Shown here in pieces: positions 18,681-27,447 of a stretch of DNA of 47,671 bases. The DNA comes from Bacteroidales bacterium (GTDB lineage Bacteria; Bacteroidota; Bacteroidia; Bacteroidales; UBA7960): assembly GCA_003559855.1 (NCBI GenBank), contig PWJZ01000102.1:1-47671 (forward strand). The letters run 5' to 3'. Numbering within the stretch: position 1 is the first letter of the stretch; every line of letters begins with the position of its first letter. The translations under genes and the position numbers were made by a program. A model generated the notes under the pieces. It had not been told where the DNA came from and ran no database searches. It saw only the letters and a program-made list of their open reading frames with translations.

Positions 18681-18719
18681 ACAAAAATATAAAAAGCCCG
18701 CATAAAAATAATACGGGCT
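18681..18719 (-). terminator. Rho-independent terminator after the ferredoxin gene
   Basis: On the minus strand the stem AGCCCG / CGGGCT (plus-strand 18695-18700 and 18714-18719) with a 13-nt loop is followed by TTTTTATATTTTT. It separates the ferredoxin transcript from tatC. Confidence 0.75.
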
Positions 18720-18764
18720 GTTTGTTTTTCATCTTAATTGTCAGATAAATTGCAGATAGATGTT

Positions 18765-18932
18765 TTATTCGGGATGTATAGCTTCAACCGGACATACATC
18801 TGCGCATGCACCACAATCGGTACATAAGTCAGGATCAATCTTGTAAATATCACCTTCGCTGATAGCATCAACAGGACATTCATCAATGCAGCTTCCGCAT
18901 GCAGTACAATCTTCATTGATTACGTAAGCCAT
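18765..18932 (-). CDS. 2[4Fe-4S] ferredoxin
   Basis: 55 residues from MAYVINEDC. It has two classic clusters: C9-x2-C12-x2-C15-x3-C19-P and C37-x2-C40-x2-C43-x3-C47-P, the arrangement of clostridial-type low-potential ferredoxins. An upstream in-frame ATG would add 58 unrelated residues and is rejected. It is divergently placed to korAB, 246 bases apart, and is the obvious electron acceptor for that oxidoreductase, though other partners are possible. Confidence 0.95.
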   Translation of the reverse strand: MAYVINEDCTACGSCIDECPVDAISEGDIYKIDPDLCTDCGACADVCPVEAIHPE

Positions 18933-19084
18933 GTCTATTAAAATTTTAAGTTTGTAATTCGTTTTAATTTCATTGCAAATATATATTTTATCATTAAAAA
19001 ACCGAAATATTTTTTTATTTTTTGGTTCCGGAATGGTTTTGTAAAAAATAGTTGATTTTTCAAAGAGATTAAATATTAAACAAT

Positions 19085-19092
19085 TAACTTCG
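19085..19092 (+). promoter_or_regulatory. Possible -7 element for korAB
   Basis: TAACTTCG resembles TAnnTTTG with one mismatch (TTCG), about 86 bases before the korA start, in the korA-ferredoxin divergent gap. No -33 TTG is found at the right distance. Confidence 0.3.
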
Positions 19093-19178
19093 CACCGGAT
19101 AATCATTGTTATGCATTAATAAAAGGTAAATATTATCACTGGTAACAGAAATAATATAGTCAGAAAAAGATAAAAATT

Positions 19179-21032
19179 ATGGCAAAAAAGACAAATATGA
19201 TTGAATTAGAGGATGTTGTTGTAAAATTTGTTGGTGATTCGGGAGATGGTATGCAATTAACGGGTACGTTGTTTTCGGAGCTGGCAGCTTTCAGCAGGAA
19301 TGATCTCGCCACCTTCCCTGACTTTCCGGCAGAAATTCGCGCTCCTCATAATACTATTGCCGGCGTTAGCGGGTTTCAGATGCATATAGGTGAAAGGCAA
19401 ATATATACACCAGGAGATATGTGCGACGTCCTGGTTGCTATGAATCCTGCTTCACTGCGGGCAAATCTTAAATGGGTGAAAACAGGGGCTACGATAGTTG
19501 TCGATGAGAACATGTTTGATGAAAAAGCAATAGATAAAGCCGGCTATCATGCAAATCCGCTTAAGGATGACAGCTTAAGTGATTATAATGTCATCATGGT
19601 GCCAATTACAGAGCATACCAAAAAAAGTTTGAAAGAACTCGACATTGATAAGAAAATGGCAATGCGGGCAAAGAACATGTATGTTTTGGGTATTGTTATC
19701 TACTTGTTTGATAGGGATCTTGACCGGGCGTTAAAGCTTATTGATATGAAGTTCGGTAAGTTTCCTGCAGTTGCCAGAACAAATAGAACAGCTTTAAAAT
19801 CGGGATATGAGTTTGCCGGGAGCTATGAAGATATTAAGTTGCGTTTCAGGGTTGGTCCTGCTTCTTTTGAAAAGGGGCAATACAGGATCATAACCGGTAA
19901 TATTGCTACTGCCTGGGGTTTGCTTGCAGCGAGTGAGAGGTCGGGCAGACCATTTTTTCTTGGTTCATATCCGATAACGCCGGCAACAGAGATATTGATG
20001 GAGCTGACAATGCATAAATCGCTTGGTGCCAAAGTGTTTCAGGCGGAGGATGAGATTGCGGGCATTTGCTCGGCTATTGGAGCGAGCTTTGCGGGTTGCC
20101 TGGCTGCAACCACAACATCCGGACCCGGCTTGTCACTCAAGAGCGAAGCCATAGGGCTTGCCGTGATGACCGAACTGCCAATAGTAATTGTTGATGTTCA
20201 AAGAGCCGGACCATCAACCGGTATGCCCACCAAAAGCGAACAATCCGACCTTTTGCAAGCATTGTACGGACGCAATGGGGAATGCCCGGTAATAGTAATG
20301 GCGGCATCGAGCCCGGCAAATTGCTTCTATTACGCCTATATGGCATCAAAATATACCCTGGAGCACATGACACCCGTGATTTTGCTTACAGATGGCTACC
20401 TGGGTTTCGGCTCCGAATTGTTCAGAATACCAAAAGTTGAAGACCTGCCTCCTATAAACCCACCACTAGCGGAACCTGATGAACCCGGCTTTAAACCATA
20501 CAAAAGAGACGAAAATACATTGGTGAGAAAATGGGCAATACCGGGTACCGAAGGTCTGAGACACCGGGTCGGAGGACTCGAAAAAACCAATATCGACGGC
20601 AATGTTTCTACCGACCCGCTTAATCATCAACTGATGGTCAGGTTGCGTGAAGAAAAAGTTAACAGGGTTGCAGAATTTATTCCCCAACAAACCCTGGAAG
20701 GAGAAAAAAGTGGCGACCTGCTGGTAATCGGATGGGGCGGAACCGAAGGAGCCCTGAAATCAACAGTCAAAAGAATGCAGGAAGAAAACTATAAAGTCAG
20801 CCTAGCACAGTTTAACTATATTAAACCATTGCCGAAAAATACCAGATCTGTTCTGGCCAATTTTAAGAAAATAATAGTATGTGAATTAAATATGGGGCAA
20901 TTTGTTGAATATTTAAAAATCAACTTTCCCGAGTTTCATTATCATCAGTACAATAAAGTGCAGGGATTGCCATTTCACGTGAATGAACTTTTAGAAGTGT
21001 TTAAAAATCTTTTGGAGGAAAAACAAAAATGA
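19179..21032 (+). CDS. korA: 2-oxoglutarate/2-oxoacid:ferredoxin oxidoreductase, alpha subunit (gamma-alpha fusion)
   Basis: 617 residues. Residues about 8-190 are the gamma domain (VKFVGDSGDGMQLTGTLFSE, DFPAEIRAPHN, NPASLRANLKWV). From about 225 comes the alpha domain (ITGNIATAWGLLAASERSG, PITPATEILMEL, FQAEDEIAGICSAIGASFAG, TTSGPGLSLKSEAIGLAV), then the C-terminal transketolase-like domain (GDLLVIGWGGTEGALKS). It cleaves a 2-oxoacid with CoA and passes electrons to ferredoxin; in Bacteroidota it usually runs the oxidative or reductive 2-oxoglutarate step. Its stop overlaps the korB start by 4 bases (ATGA), so translation is coupled. Confidence 0.93.
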   Translation: MAKKTNMIELEDVVVKFVGDSGDGMQLTGTLFSELAAFSRNDLATFPDFPAEIRAPHNTIAGVSGFQMHIGERQIYTPGDMCDVLVAMNPASLRANLKWVKTGATIVVDENMFDEKAIDKAGYHANPLKDDSLSDYNVIMVPITEHTKKSLKELDIDKKMAMRAKNMYVLGIVIYLFDRDLDRALKLIDMKFGKFPAVARTNRTALKSGYEFAGSYEDIKLRFRVGPASFEKGQYRIITGNIATAWGLLAASERSGRPFFLGSYPITPATEILMELTMHKSLGAKVFQAEDEIAGICSAIGASFAGCLAATTTSGPGLSLKSEAIGLAVMTELPIVIVDVQRAGPSTGMPTKSEQSDLLQALYGRNGECPVIVMAASSPANCFYYAYMASKYTLEHMTPVILLTDGYLGFGSELFRIPKVEDLPPINPPLAEPDEPGFKPYKRDENTLVRKWAIPGTEGLRHRVGGLEKTNIDGNVSTDPLNHQLMVRLREEKVNRVAEFIPQQTLEGEKSGDLLVIGWGGTEGALKSTVKRMQEENYKVSLAQFNYIKPLPKNTRSVLANFKKIIVCELNMGQFVEYLKINFPEFHYHQYNKVQGLPFHVNELLEVFKNLLEEKQK

Positions 21033-22060
21033 ATGAAAATAAAACTGAAAAATCACAGGAAAAATTAACAAAAAAAGACTTTGTCAGCGATCAGATGGTA
21101 AAATGGTGCCCGGGCTGCGGATCTCATGCCATACTGGCTGCCGTTCACAAAGTTTTTCCCGAATTGGGTCATAAAAAGGAAAACTTTTGTTTTGTTTCAG
21201 GTATTGGATGTTCGTCAAGGTTTCCTTATTATGTTAACACTTATGGTTTTCATGGTATTCATGGTCGTGCTGCTGCAATATCAAGCGGCACCAAGATAGC
21301 AAACCCTGAACTTAGTGTTTGGGTTGCTACGGGTGACGGAGACTCTATGGCTATCGGCGGCAACCATTTCATACACCTGATAAGGAGAAATATTGATATT
21401 AATGTTTTGTTGTTCAACAACCAGATTTATGGACTTACGAAAGGACAATATTCACCCACTACGCCCAGAGGCGGTATTACAAAAACCTCACCCCACGGAA
21501 CAATCGAACATCCTTTCATTACTGCCGGATTGGTTATGGGTGCACAAGGAACGTTTTTTGCCCGTTGCCTCGACAACGATGTCAAAATGCTGACCGATGT
21601 TATGTATCAATCGGCAATGCACGATGGCACAGCAATAACAGAAATTTTACAGAATTGTGTTATTTACTCCGATAAGGCCTTTGATAATATCACCGCCAAA
21701 GAGATCAAAGATGAAGTACAGTTAAGGCTTGAACACGGAAAACCTATGATATTCGGTAAGAACAGGGATAAAGGTATTGTCCTGAGCAGAAATAAACTCA
21801 GAGTTGTAACAATAGGTAAAAACGGTGTTAAAGAGGAAGATATTCTTGTTCACGATCAATATAAAAAAGATCCCGGAATACACCGTATGCTCGGAAGAAT
21901 GCAACCGCCAAAACACCCTGTAGCGCTGGGCGTTATAAGATCAGCGCCTTTTAACACCTATGATAGGTTGATGGAAAATCAGATTGAGAACGAGAAAAAA
22001 ACATCGCCTGTTAAATGTGTCGATGACTTGCTCAACAGCGGGGATACATGGGAAATGTAA
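21029..22060 (+). CDS. korB: 2-oxoglutarate/2-oxoacid:ferredoxin oxidoreductase, beta subunit
   Basis: 343 residues. WCPGCGSHAILAAV near residue 27 and FVSGIGCSSRFPYY supply cluster and cofactor residues. VATGDGDSMAIGGNHFIHL with the following NNQIYGLTKGQYSPTT is the thiamine-diphosphate/Mg motif. With KorA it forms the whole enzyme; no KorC/KorD genes are needed because gamma is fused and the ferredoxin is separate. It ends in a hairpin terminator. Confidence 0.93.
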   Translation: MNENKTEKSQEKLTKKDFVSDQMVKWCPGCGSHAILAAVHKVFPELGHKKENFCFVSGIGCSSRFPYYVNTYGFHGIHGRAAAISSGTKIANPELSVWVATGDGDSMAIGGNHFIHLIRRNIDINVLLFNNQIYGLTKGQYSPTTPRGGITKTSPHGTIEHPFITAGLVMGAQGTFFARCLDNDVKMLTDVMYQSAMHDGTAITEILQNCVIYSDKAFDNITAKEIKDEVQLRLEHGKPMIFGKNRDKGIVLSRNKLRVVTIGKNGVKEEDILVHDQYKKDPGIHRMLGRMQPPKHPVALGVIRSAPFNTYDRLMENQIENEKKTSPVKCVDDLLNSGDTWEM

Positions 22061-22095
22061 AACCTGAATACGGATCTGCCGGGTTTTTATTGTTT
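22060..22095 (+). terminator. Terminator after korB
   Basis: AAACCTG (22060-22066) pairs with CGGGTTT (22080-22086), seven pairs with one G-U, then TTATTGTTT. It overlaps the korB stop codon and separates korAB from pabB. Confidence 0.5.
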
Positions 22096-22126
22096 AAATT
22101 AATGCCGGAGTATTTAAAATTGGAAT

Positions 22127-23437
22127 ATGATGAGGCAATTCAAACTGCAGCCTTCTTTTGATAACCCAATGCTGCCATTTGTGATTTTAAACAACGGCAG
22201 AAAATTTTTCGACAGGATATGCTTGCTTAACTCAAACGGTTTCTCCCACGATTCATATTCCGCTTTTGACTGGGCAATAGCAATGGGAGTAAACAAAGAG
22301 TTGAAAACTTCAAATGACAAGGTTTTTGATTCCTTGAGATCTTTTGCGGACAATACTAATGACTGGATTTTCGGATTTTTGTGCTATGATGTGAAAAATC
22401 AAATCGAAAAACTATCATCTTCCAATATCGACAATATCAAAATAGACCTTGTTCATTTTTTCCAACCGCTAATAATAATCATCTGCAAGGAGGGGAAAAT
22501 ATCATCAGGGTTGCTGGCAAATAAGGGAAAATGGGATGATCATGATGATGTATGGAGAATATTGACCGACATGTCAAGTAGTATTCCTGATTATACTCCT
22601 GAAGTAAATATCAAACCCAGAGTATCCAAAAGACAATACCTTTCTGATGTAAAAAAAATAAAGGAACATATACAGAGAGGCGATATTTATGAAATGAATT
22701 ATTGTTTGGAATTTTACGATGATTCGGCTTATATCGATCCTTTTACAACATACATAAAGCTAAACGATCTTTCTCCGGCGCCTTTTTCAGCTTTTTATAT
22801 GTTGGGAGAAAAATATCTTATGTGCTCCAGCCCTGAGAGGTTTTTGAAAAAATGGGGCAGCAAAATAATCAGCCAGCCTATCAAAGGTACTGTAAAAAGA
22901 GGGAAAAGCCGCGAGAGTGATATATATCTGAAGAAAAAGCTTTTCAACGATCCAAAGGAGCGCTCGGAAAACGTCATGATCGTTGACCTTGTAAGAAATG
23001 ACCTGGCCAAAACAGCTCAAAAAGGCAGCGTTAAAGTTGAAGAGCTTTTTGGAATATATTCTTTTGCTAATCTGCATCACATGATCTCAACCATAACCTC
23101 GTCGGTTGATAAAAAACAACATTATATAGACGTAATTGAAAAAGCCTTTCCCATGGGCTCAATGACAGGCGCACCCAAAATACGGGCAATGCAAATAATA
23201 GAGCATTTCGAATCTGCCAGAAGAAGCCTGTACTCAGGATGCCTCGGTTATATCAACCCTGACAAAGATTTTGATTTTAATGTGGTTATAAGAAGCATTT
23301 TATATAATATGACAGAAAGATATGTAAGCTTTATGGTTGGAGGTGCAATTACAGCTGGCTCAAAACCCGAAAGGGAATACCAGGAATGTTTGTTAAAAGC
23401 AGAAGCAATGATAAAAGCACTTGACAGAAATATTTAA
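22127..23437 (+). CDS. pabB: Aminodeoxychorismate synthase component I (PabB-like)
   Basis: 436 residues, chorismate-binding enzyme. QPIKGTVKRGKSRESD holds Lys253, the active-site lysine of the PIKGT motif that marks PabB as opposed to anthranilate synthase. Further motifs: ENVMIVDLVRNDL, FPMGSMTGAPKIRAMQII, LYSGCLGYI and VGGAITAGSKPEREYQE. It makes 4-amino-4-deoxychorismate for folate. No glutaminase (PabA) or lyase (PabC) gene is adjacent. Two ATGs in tandem at the start leave the first residue open by one. Confidence 0.88.
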   Translation: MMRQFKLQPSFDNPMLPFVILNNGRKFFDRICLLNSNGFSHDSYSAFDWAIAMGVNKELKTSNDKVFDSLRSFADNTNDWIFGFLCYDVKNQIEKLSSSNIDNIKIDLVHFFQPLIIIICKEGKISSGLLANKGKWDDHDDVWRILTDMSSSIPDYTPEVNIKPRVSKRQYLSDVKKIKEHIQRGDIYEMNYCLEFYDDSAYIDPFTTYIKLNDLSPAPFSAFYMLGEKYLMCSSPERFLKKWGSKIISQPIKGTVKRGKSRESDIYLKKKLFNDPKERSENVMIVDLVRNDLAKTAQKGSVKVEELFGIYSFANLHHMISTITSSVDKKQHYIDVIEKAFPMGSMTGAPKIRAMQIIEHFESARRSLYSGCLGYINPDKDFDFNVVIRSILYNMTERYVSFMVGGAITAGSKPEREYQECLLKAEAMIKALDRNI

Positions 23438-23727
23438 TGAACTAACATTGATATTATTTTATGTGTTGAAAACTTTTTAATAATATTTGAAAAACACCTG
23501 GCTCGTACTTATCTGCATAACATCGTTTTTCGTGTAAATTGTTTTTAGCTTCATCCTTTAATTAAACAGATCAACATAACGGCAAATTATTCTGTATACC
23601 CTGAAAAATCTGTAAAAAGGTAATATTGCTTATAAAGATATTTATTTTTTTTATAATTTTCGCAGAACTTATGTCCTTATAAAAACGACATTATAGAAAA
23701 TAAAAATTAACGGGAGCTTGTCTATTA

Positions 23728-24588
23728 ATGGCATTAAAAATTAATGTTACCAGGGAGGATGTTCATAAACTTGTGTTTGAGTTTAAGCGATTGAAATATT
23801 TTGATTTCAGCGATTATGCCGAAAAATCTTTAAAAAGGCGTATTGAACATGTATTGTTAACATATAAGCTGCCTGATGTTGAGTCTTTGTTAAATGAGAT
23901 AAAAGAAGACGAGAAAGCAATTCAAAAATGTATTAATGATATCAGCGTTAATACAACCGAGTTGTTCAGAGACCCGGAAGTATGGCTTAACCTTAGACGA
24001 AATGTGCTCAATAAGTTCAGGAACAAGACACACATCAATATTTGGCATGCAGGATGTTCGAGCGGCGAGGAGGTCTATTCAATGCTGATATTGCTCAATG
24101 AGCTTAATATGTTGTCAAAAGCAAAGGTCTTTGCAACAGATATCAATACGGAAATCCTGAAACGTGCCAAAACAGGTGTGTACGACAGCAGGTTGATACA
24201 TGCCTACTTTGATAATTTTGATAAAGTGGTTAAGGTGAACCCACTCAACTTTGAAGAAACAATTAATGCGCCTTATTCAAAATATTTTGAACAAGATCCC
24301 CGCAACAAAACCTTCATTGTCAAAGATTTTCTTCGTGATAATGCGACTTTTAAAATTCATAATCTTGTCAGTGATGATATTTTTTATAAGTTTGATTTGA
24401 TTTTTTGCCGTAATGTGATCATTTATTTCAACACCGATCTGCAGGACAGGGTAATATCACTTTTATATGAGAGCCTTTTTAATGACGGTATTTTACTGAT
24501 AGGAGTTCACGAAAATATAAACTATTTGCCCGTCGGCAGTAAATTTGAATCAAAAATTACGCAAGGCTTATACATTAAAAAACAGTAA
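23728..24588 (+). CDS. CheR-type protein-glutamate methyltransferase
   Basis: 286 residues. The N-terminal helical CheR domain (about 8-70) is followed by NTTELFRDPEVW and the SAM-binding WHAGCSSGEEVYSML (106-120), ATDIN, and FDLIFCRNVIIYF with the late motif LLIGVHE. It has no C-terminal pentapeptide-binding TPR extension. CheR normally methylates chemoreceptor glutamates, but no cheB, che kinase or receptor gene is near. In Bacteroidota such lone CheRs often belong to signalling proteins of unknown target. Confidence 0.87.
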   Translation: MALKINVTREDVHKLVFEFKRLKYFDFSDYAEKSLKRRIEHVLLTYKLPDVESLLNEIKEDEKAIQKCINDISVNTTELFRDPEVWLNLRRNVLNKFRNKTHINIWHAGCSSGEEVYSMLILLNELNMLSKAKVFATDINTEILKRAKTGVYDSRLIHAYFDNFDKVVKVNPLNFEETINAPYSKYFEQDPRNKTFIVKDFLRDNATFKIHNLVSDDIFYKFDLIFCRNVIIYFNTDLQDRVISLLYESLFNDGILLIGVHENINYLPVGSKFESKITQGLYIKKQ

Positions 24589-24626
24589 AAACAGCCTGGT
24601 TTAACAAATCAATCCTGATCTTAAAC

Positions 24627-25184
24627 ATGAAAGTAAATATAGCAATACGCCCCGGCATTATATTACTTATAATATTTTCTTTGTCATTTAACGGTTTGTT
24701 TGCCGGTAATAATGATGAGCCCGATGTCAGAGACATGAGCTTCAGGGAAAGATTGTTTGCAGGAGGCTCTTTAGGCTTTTCAATAAGTGATTATGCTACT
24801 TTTGTGGATGTTTCTCCAATCATGGGCTTCAGGATTACAAACAGAATATCTGCAGGTGTCGGTCTTAATTATCATTATTATCATGAAAGAGTAATGGGTC
24901 GCGGAACGCATATCTATGGAGGCAAAACATTTGCAAGGGTTTTGATAATACCGCAGGTATTTGTTTATGGGGAGTATGAAATGCTTAACCTTGAATCTCT
25001 TTATTTCGGGGTAAATAACAATAACAGGTTCTGGGAGAAAAATTACTTTCTGGGAGCCGGATACAGACAACAGATCGGCCCAAAAGCCTTTTTTAATATC
25101 ATGGCCTTGTACAACTTTAACGATAACAGCTCAGTATATTTTCAAAACCCTTTATTGCGCTTTAGCATTGAAGTAGGTTTGTAG
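24627..25184 (+). CDS. Small outer-membrane beta-barrel protein
   Basis: 185 residues. A signal peptide (cleavage after about LFAG) is followed by RERLFAGGSLGFSISDYATFVDVSP and alternating amphipathic strands with glycine/aromatic turns (RISAGVGLNYHYYHE, NYFLGAGYRQQIGP), ending with RFSIEVGL. This fits an 8-stranded OmpA/OmpX-like barrel of unknown function that is common in this phylum. It lies 38 bases after cheR on the same strand. Confidence 0.75.
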   Translation: MKVNIAIRPGIILLIIFSLSFNGLFAGNNDEPDVRDMSFRERLFAGGSLGFSISDYATFVDVSPIMGFRITNRISAGVGLNYHYYHERVMGRGTHIYGGKTFARVLIIPQVFVYGEYEMLNLESLYFGVNNNNRFWEKNYFLGAGYRQQIGPKAFFNIMALYNFNDNSSVYFQNPLLRFSIEVGL

Positions 25185-25265
25185 ATTTGGCGGTTTATTG
25201 CTGTAAAAAAAAATAGTAAACCGACAGGTCTGGCAATATCTTCTTTATTGTTGAAAAGGTATATT

Positions 25266-25859
25266 CTACTTTGCTTTTTTGCTGAACAAGCGCCAGTCAA
25301 AGCTTCTCTTTTGCTGGGAAATACCAAAATAACCTTCACGTACGGCTTTAATCTCTTCAATGGTATAAAAGGAATTAGGATTGAAATGGTTAATACATTT
25401 TATAATGTTTGGAACATTCTTTCGCCTGATAATTGTGAAGATTATTTTCACCTTTCCCTTTACGCCTTCCGCATCAAAAGCCGTAACTCCGTAGCCTTCA
25501 TTGCGCAGATGGTCTATCAGCTCTGTCGTGTCAAACCTCGGAATAATACGTATCAGTACGTTGCCCAGCGATATTTTTTCTTCCAAAACAATACCGGCAT
25601 AATTACCCACTGCAAAACCGGCACCATAAGCAATAAAATTTACCGGATTGTCAAGATGCTTCATAACCTGTGCTACAGCCAGCAACCATATCAGCACCTC
25701 GAAAAAACCCAGTATCGGAGCCAGTATCCGGAATCCCTTTGATACAAATATCAGTCGAACCGTTCCAATTGACTGATCCACAATTCGTGATAAAAAAATC
25801 AAAAACGGCAGAATTATCCACGTCCACCAAAATGAATCAAATAATGTTATGGCGTCCAT
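25266..25859 (-). CDS. UPF0316 (DUF5698 + DUF2179) membrane protein
   Basis: 197 residues. Three N-terminal helices (about 14-36, 45-70, 76-92) include SRIVDQSIGTVRLIFVSKGF and GYGAGFAVGNYAGI-like sequence of the UPF0316 family. A cytoplasmic DUF2179 domain (about 95-170) follows, with LRNEGYGVTAFDAEG and IIRRKNVPNIIKCI. Function unknown; the DUF2179 fold resembles small-ligand-binding domains. Convergent with the beta-barrel gene, 81 bases apart. Confidence 0.85.
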   Translation of the reverse strand: MDAITLFDSFWWTWIILPFLIFLSRIVDQSIGTVRLIFVSKGFRILAPILGFFEVLIWLLAVAQVMKHLDNPVNFIAYGAGFAVGNYAGIVLEEKISLGNVLIRIIPRFDTTELIDHLRNEGYGVTAFDAEGVKGKVKIIFTIIRRKNVPNIIKCINHFNPNSFYTIEEIKAVREGYFGISQQKRSFDWRLFSKKAK

Positions 25860-25997
25860 AATTATTTGAATATGAAGTTGTTAAACAATGATTTTTATAC
25901 AGGCTGTTTTGCCATAATTATAGCAAAAGGTGTTATTTTAAATTTTATATCCGGCAAAAGCTGCTATTGATAACTGCGGTATTAACCCTTATACCCG

Positions 25998-26903
25998 TCA
26001 ATCGTAAAATTCATAATCATAAGTCAAAACATAATTCCTTATTATGTTTTTTTCGGCAATTTCTATAAAAGCACGGGCTTCCAAAACCCTGCTATCATCA
26101 TCGTAAATGCGTTCTACCTTGTTGATGAGTTTGCCGTTCTTATCAAACTCTTCCTTGCAAACGACATTGCCATTTTTATCGTATTGAAATTTTATGGTAT
26201 TCTTTTTTCTTGGATTTTCTTCAATAACCTGTGCCAGACGCCCGTCATCGTTATGACTGAACTGAATACGTTCGATAAGCCTGTCAGATAAATCATAGGT
26301 AAGCAATTCTTTAGGGTAACCCTTATCATCATATTCGGTAATCCTTTTTAAACGAGTTTCTTCAAGTGAATCATAACTTTCGGTATCGGTAATCCGGTCT
26401 TTATCATCATATTTTATCGTCTTTTCTGATATTACTTTATTGTCTTTATCCAAAACGGTTTCTTTTATAAGTTTTTCACCTTTAAATTCAAAACATTCCC
26501 GCAATTCAACCCCTCCTTCATAATCAATGGTTACCTTTTCAACCAGATTACCATTATCATCGCATATGTACTCTATTGAATCGTAAGTTCCGTCAAGATA
26601 ATGACGGTATTCTTTCCTAATGTTCATCTTCTCATCAGGTTCAAATGTTGTGCGTTCTATTACCTCATCTTTATTTTCAATGAGCATCTCTTCTTTCAAA
26701 AAACCGTTATCATCATAATTGTATGAATAAGCATGCTCAATGCTCCCGTCAGGGTGGTAATTTATCTCTTTTAAGATCTGCCCTTTTTCATTGTATTCGG
26801 TTTTTGAAAAAAGATATTCGTTTTCGGTAAGTTCATTTGCTGAAACGGAAGGCAGTACAACATCCTTTTTAATTACTGTTACACTTTTTACTGTTTTACC
26901 CAT
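25998..26903 (-). CDS. YD-repeat-like (RHS-like) protein without a signal peptide
   Basis: 301 residues made of about ten degenerate units of roughly 20-25 residues with the pattern Y-(D/N)-(D/E)-x-G-x-(I/L), for example YNEKGQILKEINYHPDGSIE, CDDNGNLVEKVTIDYEGG and YDKNGNVVCKEEFDKNGK. This is the YD/MORN-like beta-sheet repeat that in RHS proteins wraps a shell. The N-terminus MGKTVKSVTVIKKD has no signal peptide or membrane segment, so the protein looks cytoplasmic. No toxin tip or transport module is present. Strongly acidic overall. Function unknown. Confidence 0.7.
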   Translation of the reverse strand: MGKTVKSVTVIKKDVVLPSVSANELTENEYLFSKTEYNEKGQILKEINYHPDGSIEHAYSYNYDDNGFLKEEMLIENKDEVIERTTFEPDEKMNIRKEYRHYLDGTYDSIEYICDDNGNLVEKVTIDYEGGVELRECFEFKGEKLIKETVLDKDNKVISEKTIKYDDKDRITDTESYDSLEETRLKRITEYDDKGYPKELLTYDLSDRLIERIQFSHNDDGRLAQVIEENPRKKNTIKFQYDKNGNVVCKEEFDKNGKLINKVERIYDDDSRVLEARAFIEIAEKNIIRNYVLTYDYEFYD

Positions 26904-27120
26904 AATAGCCTGTTTTATTAGTTATCGAAAAAGTGTGTAAAGATAATCTTTCTGATATTTATTTTTTATTAATGCATTCAATAAATAAAAAAATATCAGA
27001 TAAGCGGGCTAATATTTTTTCAATGGGTAAAAGTGATTTTATATTTAAGTAATTTTTTTGAAATAGTGGGGTATGGGGTTTATCCTATACTTTATTGTGT
27101 TAATACTGTGATTTCATTAA

Positions 27121-27152
27121 AAACAAAAAGGACAGAATAAATATCCTGACCT
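27121..27152 (-). terminator. Imperfect terminator downstream of the guanylyltransferase gene
   Basis: On the minus strand an imperfect stem (plus-strand 27129-27138 pairing with 27143-27152, two mismatches) is followed by TTTTGTTT. It lies 296 bases past the gene's stop. Confidence 0.35.
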
Positions 27153-27275
27153 TTCTGTTCAATTAATAACCAAATTAACCAAAATCAACTATACCAATCA
27201 AATCAAAACAACCAAATTAACCAAAACTAAACACTTATTAATTTCGAAAAATTAAAGGGCAAAAAAATATTTTAG

Positions 27276-27301
27276 TTGTTCTGTCTATAGAACAATTTTT
27301 T
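27276..27301 (+). terminator. Plus-strand hairpin with U-run and no known upstream gene
   Basis: TTGTTCT (27276-27282) pairs perfectly with AGAACAA (27289-27295) over a 6-nt loop, followed directly by six T. This is terminator-like on the plus strand, where no protein gene lies upstream within the region. Confidence 0.45.
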
Positions 27302-27447
27302 CTGGAAAATGTTTTATCTGCCGAAAAAAAAAGTGTTAAAAAATTATAAAAAATGTTTAGTCGGCTTTTGTTATATATTTAGCGGGCAGAACAGAATGCA
27401 TAAAAATTTTTGCCCGGCCTATTATATTTAAAGTTGCCCGGTAATAT

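Larger units (their letters stand above)
26904..27447. other. 544-base non-coding region with hairpins and an A/C-rich repeat
   Basis: No gene on either strand. It contains an identical 17-mer (AACCAAATTAACCAAAA) at 27168-27184 and 27210-27226 in an A/C-rich, G-poor stretch, a plus-strand hairpin with a U-run (listed), an imperfect minus-strand terminator after manC (listed), and a CGGGCA (27383-27388) / TGCCCG (27411-27416) hairpin. The mix suggests an RNA of some kind; see findings. Confidence 0.45.

Noticed and set aside
18933-19106. 58-residue N-terminal extension of the ferredoxin.
   Set aside because: The extension is AT-rich and unrelated; MAYVINEDC is the standard ferredoxin start.
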